NCBI GenBank assembly: GCA_021234155.1
Contig: JAJEKV010000003.1
Location: forward strand, 28,753,166 to 28,817,165
From: Isoetes taiwanensis
Lineage: Eukaryota; Streptophyta; Lycopodiopsida; Isoetales; Isoetaceae
Reading direction: 5' to 3'
DNA length: 64,000 nucleotides
Both the position numbers and the translations under genes were made by a program. Every line of letters starts with the position of its first letter. Positions within the stretch are counted from its first letter, which is position 1. Of this stretch, positions 13,938-25,649 are shown piece after piece. The notes beneath the pieces are model-generated. The model saw only the letters and a program-made list of their open reading frames with translations. It was not told the origin of the DNA and ran no database searches.

Positions 13938-16143
13938 TGAGTTGCCCGCCATGTGCCTAGAAGTGTGATCATCATCATTGCATGTACCATAGCTCAACAG
14001 ATGCGTGCCTCGGGACGGAGGGCTCAAACTCAACAAGGAATTATAGCGATCAATTCATATAGCTCATGGAATGAATATGTTTTCTTTATTAAGCCAACCT
14101 TAGCTATAAAAAAGTGAATGTTTATAATTAAAGGCCGATAAGGGTGATCACCGCTATAGCAAGTCACGATTTCATGATTTCGACGATGGAAGTTTTGAAA
14201 ATCATTTCGCATTGCCGAGAAGGTATAACTTGTTCTAAGATGGTGAATCTGCCGATAGCCTTTTTCTAGAAGATGTTATTATTACAAAAAGGTTTTCTAC
14301 ATAAAGAGTCTTCTCAGAGAAAAAGGCATCTTCATCAATGTGTATATAAGGGTAGCGATTCCTTGATACTGATTCATTCTAACCAATTCTTGTGCATTCC
14401 TAAATCCTTAAGCCTTTGTCATAGCTTGAAGCACAAATTTAATCTAATATTGAAAGATTTTGAGCCCCTTTAGGTCGACGAGCGATCTTAAAGACTGGAT
14501 CTACTTTTGTTGTTTACTTTGATTGTTTTAGTATTTGTGATTAGTTGAAAACTTATGTCAGCTTTCACCAGGGTGTGATCTACAGCCGATTGACGGGCTC
14601 TTGGCCACAAAGAAATCTAACAAGCCTTTTTCGGGCACAACACCACCAACACACCATGCATGGTTATGGCTGATTATTTGTCCTTGAGGATCCAAAGCTT
14701 CAGCCTTATCCGTATACTTTCATGTCCTGTTATTTACCGCAATCTAACTTAAGCTAGCCATTTGTTTGAATGATCACATGGTGCTTGAGAAAATGGAACG
14801 TAAGCGTCAAACAAATTGCAATGAGGTATACCCTAATTATGCCACTCAAGAATGCTACACACACCATGCCACGAGATTAATCTGAATTGTATAACATGCA
14901 ACATATCTCGCTACACTTATATGCATATCTTCACACCTTGAGGGCTCAAGATCTTCAAGTTTTCATACTAGTTTGACAAGAAATATTTCCCTTGAAGGAG
15001 GGAGTCAAGTGATTAATGAAGCAATTCAGAGTTTTGTTGAACTTACTTGATGGATATGGATGTGTATGCAATGGAGATAACCGGGATTGGGAAAAATACT
15101 TGATCCGAGAAGGTATTCAACGAGAAAATATTGCAACCTTCATTAATTTAGGCATAACACAATTTGCGTGATAAACGCTATGCTCAGAGACGATTCCATA
15201 TCACAAGTCCATTATTAAGCAAGCATTGCATTGTTAAACATTGATAATAGTGACAGAGAGAAAGTTTGTATGCCTTGGCCACCGCAATAAATTTCTTGCA
15301 TATCTTAACACTTTGCAAGAATGACGCCCCATTCCATTACAAAAATATATGAACAATGGGCAAATATACACCTAATAAATGTTTGTGTAACCACATTCCT
15401 CCTACATAAGGATATATCACCATTGTACTCAACATTGAGAGAACAATTCCAACTCCCATGTACATCCCTATATAAGAATATTTCATCACTAGTGTTGTAC
15501 ATCGTGGAATAAATTACTAATCGCGATATTTTTATTAGCCATAATGGCTTTAGCTAAACTTGCTCACGATTAATCCCAAAACTTTCTGTGGGTTTAGCTA
15601 AACTCTACACATGCAACCCTCTCATACTTTCTAGCTGCTTAGCTAAACTAACCCAAAATTCATCCCAAAATTTTCTCGTGGTGTGGTCAACTAAAAATAT
15701 TAAGCTAAAAAGTATTATGTTTTTTTCTTCAATTGTTTCCATTTACTTTAGTCATTTTCTTTGTGGAAATAATCTAAAACAATGTGAACTAGCTAAATCT
15801 AGGCCTCAGAGTATTCTATAGAATGTCAAGCAAACTAGCCCTAAATTCATTCCAAAAGTTTCTAAGGTTTAACTAAACAATACAAAAATTTCAATCTCTT
15901 ACATTCTAGCATTTGGCTAAAGAGATCGAAGGTTGGTGCTAGCGCCGAAAAGTTAAGCTAAAATTATTATTTTTTGCCAATTTTTTCCATTTACTTTAGC
16001 CAATATTTTTGAAAATGTGCTAAAAAATCGCCAAATAGCTAAGCTTAGCCCTTAAATTATTCCATGTTGTACACTGTTTGCATAACCACATTCCTCCTAC
16101 ATAAAAATATCCTTTCTAGCAAAAAGATAAAGATACAATGATA
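13938..16143. other. Gene-poor stretch with diverged local repeats
   Basis: No supported gene. 15375-15416 and 16075-16112 share a block around AACCACATTCCTCCTACATAA. Between them (15550-15900) the motif TTAGCTAAACT recurs several times at irregular spacing, suggesting a degraded tandem repeat. Confidence 0.45.
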
Positions 16144-16505
16144 AATAATATCTAGATAATTGATGTGAGGCATAGAATGCCTCGAAGAAAGCAATGGAAT
16201 CCAGAGCAATCCTAGTTTATCCAAGCAATGGAGTCAAGAAGTCGGAGGAAGATTTGCCATTCCGAGGCCCTTGAATTTTGCAGAAGAATCAAGCAGGCTA
16301 TTGGCGTGATAAACCGTAAACAATGTTTTGTGCTACTAAGGTTATCATGGGCTTGCATCGAACGATATCATGAATCATGGATTAACATATCTCATCCACA
16401 ATTAGAATCAGATCGACCGCCAAACTAGGGAAGGAGTCGCATAATTTTAGAAGATGGCTTATGACTCATCAATCTCTCGGGATTTAAAAGGACTCCCCTC
16501 CCAAG
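16144..16505 (+). pseudogene. Duplicated 5' fragment of the kinase-GH18 gene
   Basis: This matches, in opposite orientation, the 5' end of the gene on the minus strand at about 35103-35478. The match includes the 5' leader beginning AATAATATCTAGATAATTG, an ATG at 16228 and the N-terminal helical region. The peptide starts MESRSRRKICHSEALEFC, against MKSSSGRKIWHSEALEFC in the longer copy. At the codon where the longer copy has an in-frame TAG, this copy has CGT (Arg), so the family was probably open here. It breaks after about 67 codons (stop at 16426-16428), although DNA similarity continues to 16505. It then joins the SINE-like array with no spacer. Confidence 0.8.
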
Positions 16506-18724
16506 TAAATGTACATTTGGTCATGGGTTCAAACCTTGCCAATGTTATTTATATTTTGGAAGTTGGTTACTAGGGTATAATGATGATGATCCCCGACGAG
16601 TAGAACTTAAAAGCCTATACGCGGTCCTCCACTTTGGTCGCCGCGAAGGCAAGGGATAACCTAGCTAGTCTAAACAAGATTAGTCTAGTATGGACCTTAA
16701 ACAAAGTAATAAAAAAACAATGGGACTATGGTAGGTGGCACTAGGATGGTGAGGCTAAAAAGCCATGCCCCTAGAGTGCCCTAGGACCGAGACTTCCTAA
16801 GGGGATTAAATCCGCCCACAAAGTGTGCATGTAAGGCAAAAGTTTTGCTCAACGGATGTGTGGTGAGTTGGTATAGGTTTAGTAATGCCAAAATAAATGT
16901 ACATTTGATCATGGGTTCAAACCTTGCCAATGTCATTTATATTTGGAAGTTGGTTACTAGGGTATAATGATAATGATCCCCGACGCAGGTGGAACTTAAA
17001 AGCCTATAATGTGTCCTCCATTTTGACTAATGCAAGGCAAAGGGATAAGCTAGCTAGTCCGCACAAGATTAGTCTAGTATGGACCTTAAAACAAAGTAAT
17101 AAAAAACAATGGGACTATGGTAGGTGGCACTAGGATGGTGAGGCTAAAAAGCCATGACCCTAGAGTTGCCCCTATAGGACCTAGACTTTTAAGGGGATTA
17201 AACCCCGCCACAAAGTATGCATGTAAGGCAAACGCTTTTGCCCAACGGATGTGTGGTGAGTTGGTATAGGTCTAGTAATGCCAAAATAAATGTACATTTG
17301 GTCATGGGTTCAAACCTTACCATTGCCATTTATATTTGGAAGTTGGTTACTAGGGGTATAATGATGATGATCCCCTAATTTAGTAGAACCTAAAAAGCCT
17401 ATACACGTTGTCCTCCACTTTTGGTCGCCGCAAGGCAAAGGATAAGCTAGTTCAAGATTAGTCTAGTATGGATCTTAAACAAAGTAATAAAAAACAATGG
17501 GACTATGGTAGGTGGCACTAGGATAGTGAGGCTAAAAGCCATGCCCCTAGAGTTGCCCCCTAGGACCTAGACTTCCTAAGGCGGATTAAATCCTCGCCTA
17601 CAAAGTGTGCATGTAAGGTAAACGTTTTGCCCGACGGATGTGTGGTGAGTTGGTATAGGCCTAGTAATGCCAAAATAAATGTATATTTGGTCAGGAGTTC
17701 AATCCTTGCCAATGTCATTTATATTTGGAAGTTGGTTACTAGGGGTATACGATGATGATCCCCGACATGATAGAACTTAAAAAGCCTATATGTCTCCTCC
17801 ACTTTGGCTGCCGAAAGGCAGTGGGATAAGCTAGCTAGTCTATACAAGATTAGTCTAGTATAGACCTTAAACAAAGTAATAAAAAAACAATGGGACTATG
17901 GTAGGTGGCACTAGGATGGTGAGGCAAAAAAGCCATGCCCCTAGAGTTGCCCCTAGGACCTAGACTTCCTAAGGCGGGATTAAATCCTGCCTACAAAGTG
18001 TGCATGTAAGGCAAAAATTCTGCCCAACGGATGTGTGGTGAGTTGGTATAGGCCTAGCAATGCCAAAATAAATGTATATTTGGTCATGGGTTCAAACCTT
18101 GCCAATGGCATTTATATTGGTATACGATGATGATCCCCGACGTGGTAGAACTTAAAAAGCCTATACGTGTCCTCCACTTTGGCTGCCGCAAGGAAGTGGG
18201 ATAAGCTAGCTAGTCTGTACAAGATTAGTCTAGTATAGACCTTAAACAAAGTAATAAAAAAACAATGGGACTATGGTAGGTGGCACTAGGATGGTGAGGC
18301 TAAAAAGCCATGCCCCTAGAGTTGTCCTTAGGACTTAGACTTCCTAAGGCGGGATTAAATCTTGCCTACAAAGTAGTAAGGCAAAAGTTTTGCCCAACGG
18401 ATGTGTGGTGAGTTGGTATAGGTCTAGTAATGCCAAAATAAATGTAATTTGGTCATGGTTTCAAATCTTGCCAATGGCATTTATATTTGGAAGTTGGTTA
18501 TTAAGGATATACGATGATCCCCGACGTAAGCCTATACGTATCCTCCACTTTGGCTGGGATAAGCTAGCTAGTCTGTACAATATAAGTCTAGTATGGACCT
18601 TAAACAATGGGACTATGGTAGGTGGCACTAGGATGGTGAGGCTAAAAAGCCATGCCCCTAGAGTTGCCCCTAGGACCTAGACTTCCTAAGGCGGGATTAA
18701 ATCCTGCCTACAAAGTATGCATGT
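16506..18724 (+). repeat. Tandem array of ~390 bp tRNA-derived SINE-like units
   Basis: One partial and five nearly complete direct units begin near 16506, 16827, 17219, 17609, 18002 and 18374, giving periods of about 392, 390, 393 and 372. Each nearly complete unit has an A-box-like TGGTGAGTTGG followed ~45 bases later by a B-box-like GGTTCAAACC (one unit reads AGTTCAATCC, another GTTTCAAATC). That spacing suits the internal RNA polymerase III promoter of a tRNA. The upstream GGATGTG could be a degenerate tRNA 5' end. The rest of the unit is an AT-rich body ending in GCCTACAAAGTGTGCAT. SINEs are normally dispersed, so a clean head-to-tail array is unusual. The first unit enters mid-unit, directly against the kinase fragment. 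Confidence 0.8.
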
Positions 18725-19038
18725 CACAAGGCCCCCAAAAATTAACTCGTAGTAATAATCACTATGAAAACTACTATAAGCATGATTTTTTTTATAGACA
18801 ATTCATAATGTCATCAAAAACCATACGCTTTTCATGGTTTTGTAAAATCATTACTAGCTTGGTCGTAGTTCTTATACTAGTTTTACATCTTACACTAGTT
18901 TTTTGAAATTATTACTAGTTTAAGAGATGGTTTTTAAACATGCATTGCTGATATTGTAATATAGGATGATTTCAAATGCTAATTATTATTATTAAATATG
19001 TTTTTTTAACACGATTTTAACGCACTCAAGTTTTTGGG

Positions 19039-19135
19039 TTGCCCCTAGGGGGGCAAACCCTTGTTTATATGGGTTTTTGGCATATCCTAGGTATATGCTA
19101 GAATATCCCTAGGATATGCTGGTGACTGCTAAAAA
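19039..19135. repeat. Hairpin-forming repeat end, copy 1
   Basis: A TTGCCCC/GGGGCAA inverted repeat (19039-19045 and 19050-19056, spacer TAGG) is followed by a perfect 12 bp inverted repeat, GCATATCCTAGG (19080-19091) with its complement at 19108-19119. A related sequence lies at 22741-22835, sharing the CTAGGGGGCAAACCCT core, the TATGGG block and the ATATGCTAG...GTGA motif. The pair may be ends of two related DNA elements. Confidence 0.5.
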
Positions 19136-22100
19136 CCTATTCTTCCCTGTAAATTGGCGGTCACCTGCGTTGTGGGTCGGGATGCTTGAACCGGCTAACG
19201 GGGAAGACATACCGGGCAAAGAATAATGTTGTGGTCGGGCAGAATCGGAAACACCGCTTACCTCCGAATGCTACAACCAGCCCCATCAAGAGCCATGCAG
19301 TGTGTCCGATGAGGTTGGTCCTGCGGACTAGTGTGCCCTCCGGGGCCCCGATGGAAAACATATTGCGCCGGTTTAAATAACTCGTTGTTCAGCTATGGGA
19401 TTCTTTTCTCTTCGGGCAGGTCAAGATTTTGGTTTAGTCTCAGAGTGTTATTTCTCCATGGTTTCTTAACCCGATTTGTTTAATGGTCAATGCAGTGTTC
19501 GATCCCTTAAAGCCCATTCTCGCTAGAGTAGGTAGCCTTGCATGGAATGGTCCAATTCTCAAAGACCGGTGGGCTTAGATAATATGATATTTAACAATGT
19601 ATTGCATGTGGAATGGGGTAAGTGGGCTATTATTTTTTAATGAATGCATTTGTAAAATATGAAAATTATGTATAAATTATGATGAGAGGATTCCTTGCAT
19701 GGAAGAAGTTCAAACACCTAACTAGTCCGCACAACATGCCAAGACCACTTTAAAGGCTAAGAAACTTGTCGACATAGCTATTTCCTCGACATAGCTTCGC
19801 AACCCAAAGAAAGCTAGCCTCAGAAGTTGTGCAATGTCAAAAGCAGCTTTGAAATTTTTGAAACCGAACCGAGTAGATGTTGTGTGGCATCGATAGCGAA
19901 ATAGATTGTGATATCATGTCAAGGGCGCAAGTAAGTATATATGTTTCAAGTGAGTAGAGTGCATTGTAATTGGTGCAAGCAATAGTTCCTATAGCAATAC
20001 TTACAGACGGACTATGAAGGTGCAAACACAAGTTGCAACCGCAATAGCTCATATGGTCGACCACGATACGTAAGCTCAAGAAGCCAAGAATGCTTTTGGT
20101 GCCGGGGGTGCCATAAGGTATTTGGTTACACTTTTCATATGATACCATTGAAGAACCAAGAAAACCACGTAATCCACCAACAATGCACACTATAGTTAAG
20201 AGCGGCCCAAAGCAAGGTCGAGCTCAACCAAATGTAGGAAACAATTGGGAAGAATATCAAAATAAGGTCGAGACAAATGATGGAAAGTTTGGGCTGACAA
20301 ACCAAAGATGGTTAGAGAAAAAAAGTGGTCGATCCTTCAAAAGCTTCGGTAATTGGCCTCAAGGGAAGCCAAAGGTCCATTTGATGTCGCTCCATCAAGT
20401 TATTTGGCATCTCCTAACCACCACCATTCAAGAAGCAAAAAGGGGGAAAAAATGATCAATGTTTGGGGTTTCAAAAAGGGACTATAATAGAAAGGAAAAG
20501 AGAGCAGGTTGATGCACAAACCGTATCCAAGATGAAGGCGTAGTGGCACATGCACTATGGAAACTAGCGCTAAGAATGTAAGGAATTGCAAATTTATTAT
20601 CGACACAAGAGCATTACTTTGTTTTGCACAATTAATTGAGAAGGAAACAAGACAAGTGCAGAAAAACTCAATCATGGCAAATATGGAAATTGGTAAAATG
20701 CAAAATTAAGACGCACCAGGAGTTAAAGAGGGCAGCATTTAAGATGAACTCGCCATCCGTGGAGGGCCATTGTAGAACAAAGCTTACTAAGAGTCATTGA
20801 AACAGAGAGAACCGAGCTGCAAGTATGTTGTTTAAAGGCAATTGGATGCATTGCAAGAATATTTCCCGCAAAGGAGGTCAAGGTGGTACATACAATTACC
20901 GCCAGCCTAGCATCTAACAATTATGAAGTTGAAAAGAGGCTGCAATAGCCCTAGGAAAATTCACGTAAAAGGATAATTTCCTTTGTCAACAAAGACTCTA
21001 AAGCAATATTAGACGCCAATGGAGCATCTTATTTGGTTCAACTTGTTTTGTTCAAGGTCCCGCGACAAGTTCCTTCTTTGATCTTGTTATGTAATATTGT
21101 TGTGAATGCGGGGATGATGATTCCCCTAAAAGCAGATGCTTTGAGCGCTTTAAAACAAGCTACAAGATCAAGTCACCCGATGCGCATAATTCGATATGGA
21201 GAACTTAGTTTCAACGGCAATAGAAAAGCTTGAATTATACCAAAGTGATAGCCGGGTGGTCATTACTTTAATTTAGAAATAGGTACTTATTACCGAGGAC
21301 TCGGTCCGATTATTTCAAACATCGTAAAAGAGATAATTGTTTATGCCGTTGCACTATATGAAAGACCGCTTAAGGTTTAACCATAAGCAGAGTTAGATTT
21401 TCATGTGCTTGGGAAATATATTGATTTTGTAGCCACTCTTCATAATCATTTTTTTCCCATTGGTGGATGCCATATGTTTGGTGACATGGGCTTCGCAATG
21501 GATGGCAAATTTTAAAAATAAGGGAGGTGGCACTTGCATGTTAAAGGCTCACCATATTTGATGGCACCTTTGTTTGTGCTATGTCATTTGAAGACAACCG
21601 CCACAATGAACACAAATACACTATGCGAGAGTAAGGCAAACCCGAAGGATTCGCAAAACAAAATATGAAAATTGCATAATCATGACGCTACCTACAGTCG
21701 GGAGCTTGTCATTGATGACACGACAACCAAGTTCTTATTCTCCTCGCTGACACATTTTGTTGTATTGTGACCGAGAAGGTACCGTTAATCATGAAGTTCA
21801 CCATTTGAAGATTGTTTAAACAAAGCTAAGTCTTTAGCAGTGATACCTGAGTTTGAATTTCATTATTTTTCTTAATCCTATTGTTAAATGATGTTGCATG
21901 GATGACCCTCTCGCTCATTTTTGAGCGTAATTGTATATTGTATCTTGTTTTTTTCTTCTAATACATGCCGCTTTTTTCTTCGATGATGCAGAGACTTAGA
22001 GAACATGTTCCGTGGATTTTAAACCCAAAATCAATCGACAATGCAATAGGAAAGATAACAAGAAGACGACTTTTGACTTTATGGCACCCGAATCTTCAAC

Positions 22101-22572
22101 TTCACAACGAGGATACTTAATATGAGGCAATAAAAAGCACCCTTTTGTGCTAGCAGATGCTCTTCTTTAACATCAATTTCATTTTTCTCCTTGCAAATGG
22201 CAACCGCCTTTATGAGTGCCCATGTCTTCCCACCAAAGAAAAATGAGGCGGGACGCCTCCATGCATTTAGATTTTAGGAAAAGCGCTAAAGGGTAGTGTG
22301 TGGCTTTTATTTGAATAGTCCTAAATTGTGAAATTTATGGTCCTATATGCGATATTTCCTTCAATTAGAAAATTACGCCAAGACAATATGTTGTCACAAG
22401 TTTCAAACATGTCTTTTCATTATTAGGTTGCCGCTCATGTGGTGATGTGGGATATTCGGGTATATGGCCGGAATATACCCAATATATTTGATGAATGCCC
22501 TAACCGGTGTGGGCCACCATTTTGCCCGCCCCGTTTGTTGATTGAACTAGTTGCCCTTGTTCGCACCGCAAA

Positions 22573-22649
22573 CCGACATGCATCTCACCGCAGCACCCAC
22601 CACTCAGACCGGGCAAGCCGACATGCATCTCACCGCAGCACCCACCACT
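22573..22649. repeat. Two perfect copies of a 32 bp GC-rich block
   Basis: 22573-22604 and 22618-22649 are identical (each starts CCGACATGCATCTCACCGCA) at a period of 45. The surrounding ~200 bp is GC-rich compared with the window. Confidence 0.9.
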
Positions 22650-22740
22650 GGAACTTATCGAACGATGCGAGATCACCAGCAAATGCTCTATGAACCATTG
22701 CTACAAAATCCAAGAGCATGTCACGCCACATTTTTTTTTG

Positions 22741-22835
22741 TTGCTCTAGGGGGCAAACCCTCGCTTATGGGGTTTGTAGCATAATTTGTATATGCCAAAG
22801 ATATGCCTAGCATATGCTAGTGATCGCCCAAACCG
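22741..22835. repeat. Hairpin-forming repeat end, copy 2
   Basis: This is related to 19039-19135: the near-palindrome TTGCTCTAGGGGGCAA, then a TATGGGG block and a CATATGCTAGTGAT motif. It lies about 120 bp upstream of the subtilase fragment. Confidence 0.4.
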
Positions 22836-22949
22836 GCCGTTGCAAGAACCGGGCGGTCAGCCCCGCGTCCGCCTCAACCCCTTAAGGACTCCGGCTTTGG
22901 CTATGGCTATGCTGCTCGCCGTGTTGCTCTTCTTTTTGCTTGTTGTCCT

Positions 22950-23268
22950 GGGTGCAATGCCTCACATTGTAATAACAAGCTTGTGGGGGCTCGTTATTTT
23001 ACAGAGCGCACTCCATAAATGAGACCCTGAGTTCAAACCGCCGGGATTCCTGGGGGCATGGCACCACACCGCCTCCACTATTGTTGGGCGCTATGTATAC
23101 CATGCCAAAGATGCCGGATTTGCCGAGGGGACTGCGGAAGGGATGGCTCCCAAGGCCAGAGTGGCTGCTTATAAGGTTTGCTGGAGATGCTTCCTTGGCT
23201 AAGAATGGAACCGAGGTGGGGTTGTGTTGTCTGGAGGAGGCAGAGGAATGATTCTTGCTAATTCGGGC
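22950..23268 (+). pseudogene. Subtilisin-like serine protease (S8A subtilase) fragment
   Basis: From 22953 the frame reads CNASHCNNKLVGARYFTE, the conserved stretch just before the catalytic His region in plant subtilases. Near 23055 the DNA encodes the GHGTHTAS catalytic-His motif only if one missing C is allowed (ACCACACC where ACCCACACC is expected). The next block gives a GTAEGMAPKARVAAYKVCW-type sequence, typical of the region after the His. A further piece from 23236 reads GGRGMILANSG, which in the family follows the PA domain, so the catalytic Asn region is missing. Catalytic Asp and Ser parts are absent as well. Subtilases are normally secreted and ~700-800 residues; this is a frameshifted, internally deleted remnant. 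Confidence 0.8.
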
Positions 23269-24520
23269 CATGTATGGGAGGGGCGAGATGGCGAAAAGTT
23301 GTAGGTTGCGCATCCGGCAAAGATAATCAAGAAGTACATAAAGACCAAAAAAAGCCGAAAGTGCCAAGAGCTTTTTGAGTTTCTCGAGGAGTTTGCATTG
23401 CCGTGAAGAGGATGATGAAGACGATATGTTGATATTGAATATATGTCTTTAGATGAAGAATCGTGCAACCTAAGATATGAAAGAGGATCAAAGGGGTCGA
23501 GAAAAATGTGGCTTACGATTATTTTATCATGGTTGAAGGAAAAAATCAAGAGCTCCTTAGGGTTTATACACAAGAATGTAGGTCCACATCCCATAAACAT
23601 GAAAACACACTCTCGGGCCACCGAAGGGCAACCCTCCGTGCGCAGCACCTTGTTTAAGTTAGTTCAAAGACTAGTATCAATTTCGCAAGTGTGTTGTGGT
23701 TTTGAGACACGGTTATTTTCCATGCTTGTTAGCAGTCTGTTATGATTGGTTTATGCTATTGGCTTTATTATATACTTGTTTCAATCCTTAAAGTCACTGG
23801 CTTTGAGCACAGTTTTTTTATGTTTAACTCCAACTAACATATCTATATTTTCAAAAGTTGCACTTCTTTTAGAATGTGATTCTTAAATGCAGTTAGAAGT
23901 TTATGTTATATACCTTGACTTGTTCATATTGGTTGCAATATGTGGTTTGTGGACTAATTCACTATTATTTCCAACATCTGTAGCATAATTTGGATTGGGC
24001 GAGAATTCTATCTACAATTTGGCTTCTTCATATTGGTTCCATGATGTGGTTACTAATTCACTCTTATTTCCAATCTTTGTAGCATAACTTGATTGACAAA
24101 AATTTGATATCTACAACAAACGTTTCCTTTTTATAGTTTTGCCGTATTCTTCTTCATGTATACTATTTAATGTTTATGAAGCATACGCATAATTTCTCTT
24201 GAAGAGCAATTTGAATCATTCGAAGTACTTATCATGTATGATTTAGATTGTTCTTTGCATATTTGAGGTGCACTTATGTTGTGCATTGGTGGTGGGGAGA
24301 GAAGAAATAAGGCAAATTGACTACAAATTTGGTACCTGGAGGTAAAGTCAAGTAGAAATTTATCACCACTTTAAATAAACCTTTAGGTCGTATTATTATG
24401 GACCTTCATCCAAGTTAATAATCTTCTAAGACCCAAATTCCATGTTTCGATTGCAAATCCTCTCGACTCATTTATGAGCTTTAGCATGTGCTTGTCAAGA
24501 TGCCAATTAGCAGGGTAAGG
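23269..24520. other. No recognised gene
   Basis: A 100-codon ORF at 23443-23745 is rich in Lys, Ser and Arg but matches nothing I recognise. The rest is AT-rich. Near 23930-24080 two diverged copies of a ~90 bp block (TTCATATTGGTT...TAGCATAA) follow each other. Confidence 0.4.
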
Positions 24521-25634
24521 TTGCTAGGCTTTTGTTAGAAACATATTGAAATATTTTTATTGTATAATAGCATATTTAAATGCTTGTTGACCATTTGAAC
24601 ACCATCGACTAAGCTATTTTTGTTAGGCATTTAGAGTTGGTAGGTTATTATTGGGTAGGAACAAGAACTACAATATAATTTACTAGTTACAATGCCCAGC
24701 TTTGCTAGGCATAGGATTATTAATGCGAAAAATCAATGGTCACAATTGTCTCTTATGACTGCTATATTTAAAATAACAATGCAACTTTTATATCTCCCGA
24801 TTATTTGACCATTACATCACTCAAACAAAAGCCAACTTCTAGAATCTACGTTGTTGTTGGGCAATATTTAGCGGCTTTCAAAGCTAACCTACACAATTGA
24901 TACACTTGTTTGATGTTTTAATATATTTGTCAATCCCTTTTTTTTTTAATTTCTTTATATGAAAATCAAGGTGAGCTTTGCCTTTTCGTAATCTAGAAAT
25001 AAAGACATGTAGGCTCTTGCATGCGCATGGTATACTTGCTCCATTGTGTATTTTGTTGTGGAAGGGTTTCTTCCATGTGATTTGCAAAATAGGCCATATC
25101 TACTTTACTCTCTGACATGTCGAGCTTCCTCTTTGGAATCCTAACTAGAGTACCTCAACTTATTTCCAATCTGCCCCATTGGGATGGTTTTAGTTTGCAG
25201 GGATGAGTTTGGATGGTTGGCATGCTGTTTTCCACATTCAACTCTTACCCATATGTCAAACACATAATTGGTGCCTAAATCTTTTCATACTAAGATGGCC
25301 TCTTCATGTAAAGCTGAATGGCCTCATCAGTAAAGCTAGAAAGTTATGCCACTTACTATCCAGCATCCTCTATGCTGGAGAACACAATGAGTTGTTATGG
25401 GCAAATAAATAGTAATTTTAGGCCATAGTGGCCATAATATCACTTGCTTATTAGACCAAGTTGAAAACGTATCCTTTAGACATTTTTTTTTGCAAGAGCA
25501 GCTTTTAGCCTCACAATTAGTCCAATGTACTCAACATCATTGCAAGTTGGTTCTCCAAGTGCAAGAACATTTTGACAAAAAATTTACCTCCTTATATCTG
25601 AGCAAATCTGTATCTGCTTCCTTCTTTGCTTTAT
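24521..25634. repeat. Direct repeat B, copy 1 (short version)
   Basis: This aligns in the same orientation with 40921-42579, beginning TTGCT(A/G)GGCTTTTGTTAGAA and ending at CTTCTTTGCTTTAT. Copy 2 is longer because of a ~45 bp insert (41034-41078) and a ~490 bp segment (about 41391-41885) missing here. No coding content is recognised. Confidence 0.9.
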
Positions 25635-25649
25635 ACTTGAGCATATTAT

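Larger units (their letters stand above)
18725..22949. other. Mixed repeat remnants, no supported gene
   Basis: No protein family is recognised. The 90-codon ORF at 20183-20455 is hydrophilic and slightly resembles retroelement gag-type sequence, but shows no zinc knuckle or protease motif. 19039-19135 and 22741-22835 resemble each other (next entries). The remaining sequence is unassigned. Confidence 0.4.

Noticed and set aside
16506-18724. CRISPR array
   Set aside because: Units are ~390 bp and near-identical throughout, without short repeats and unique spacers; the context is a plant genome.
20183-20455. Retrotransposon gag gene
   Set aside because: Hydrophilic composition only; no zinc knuckle, protease or reverse-transcriptase motif before or after.
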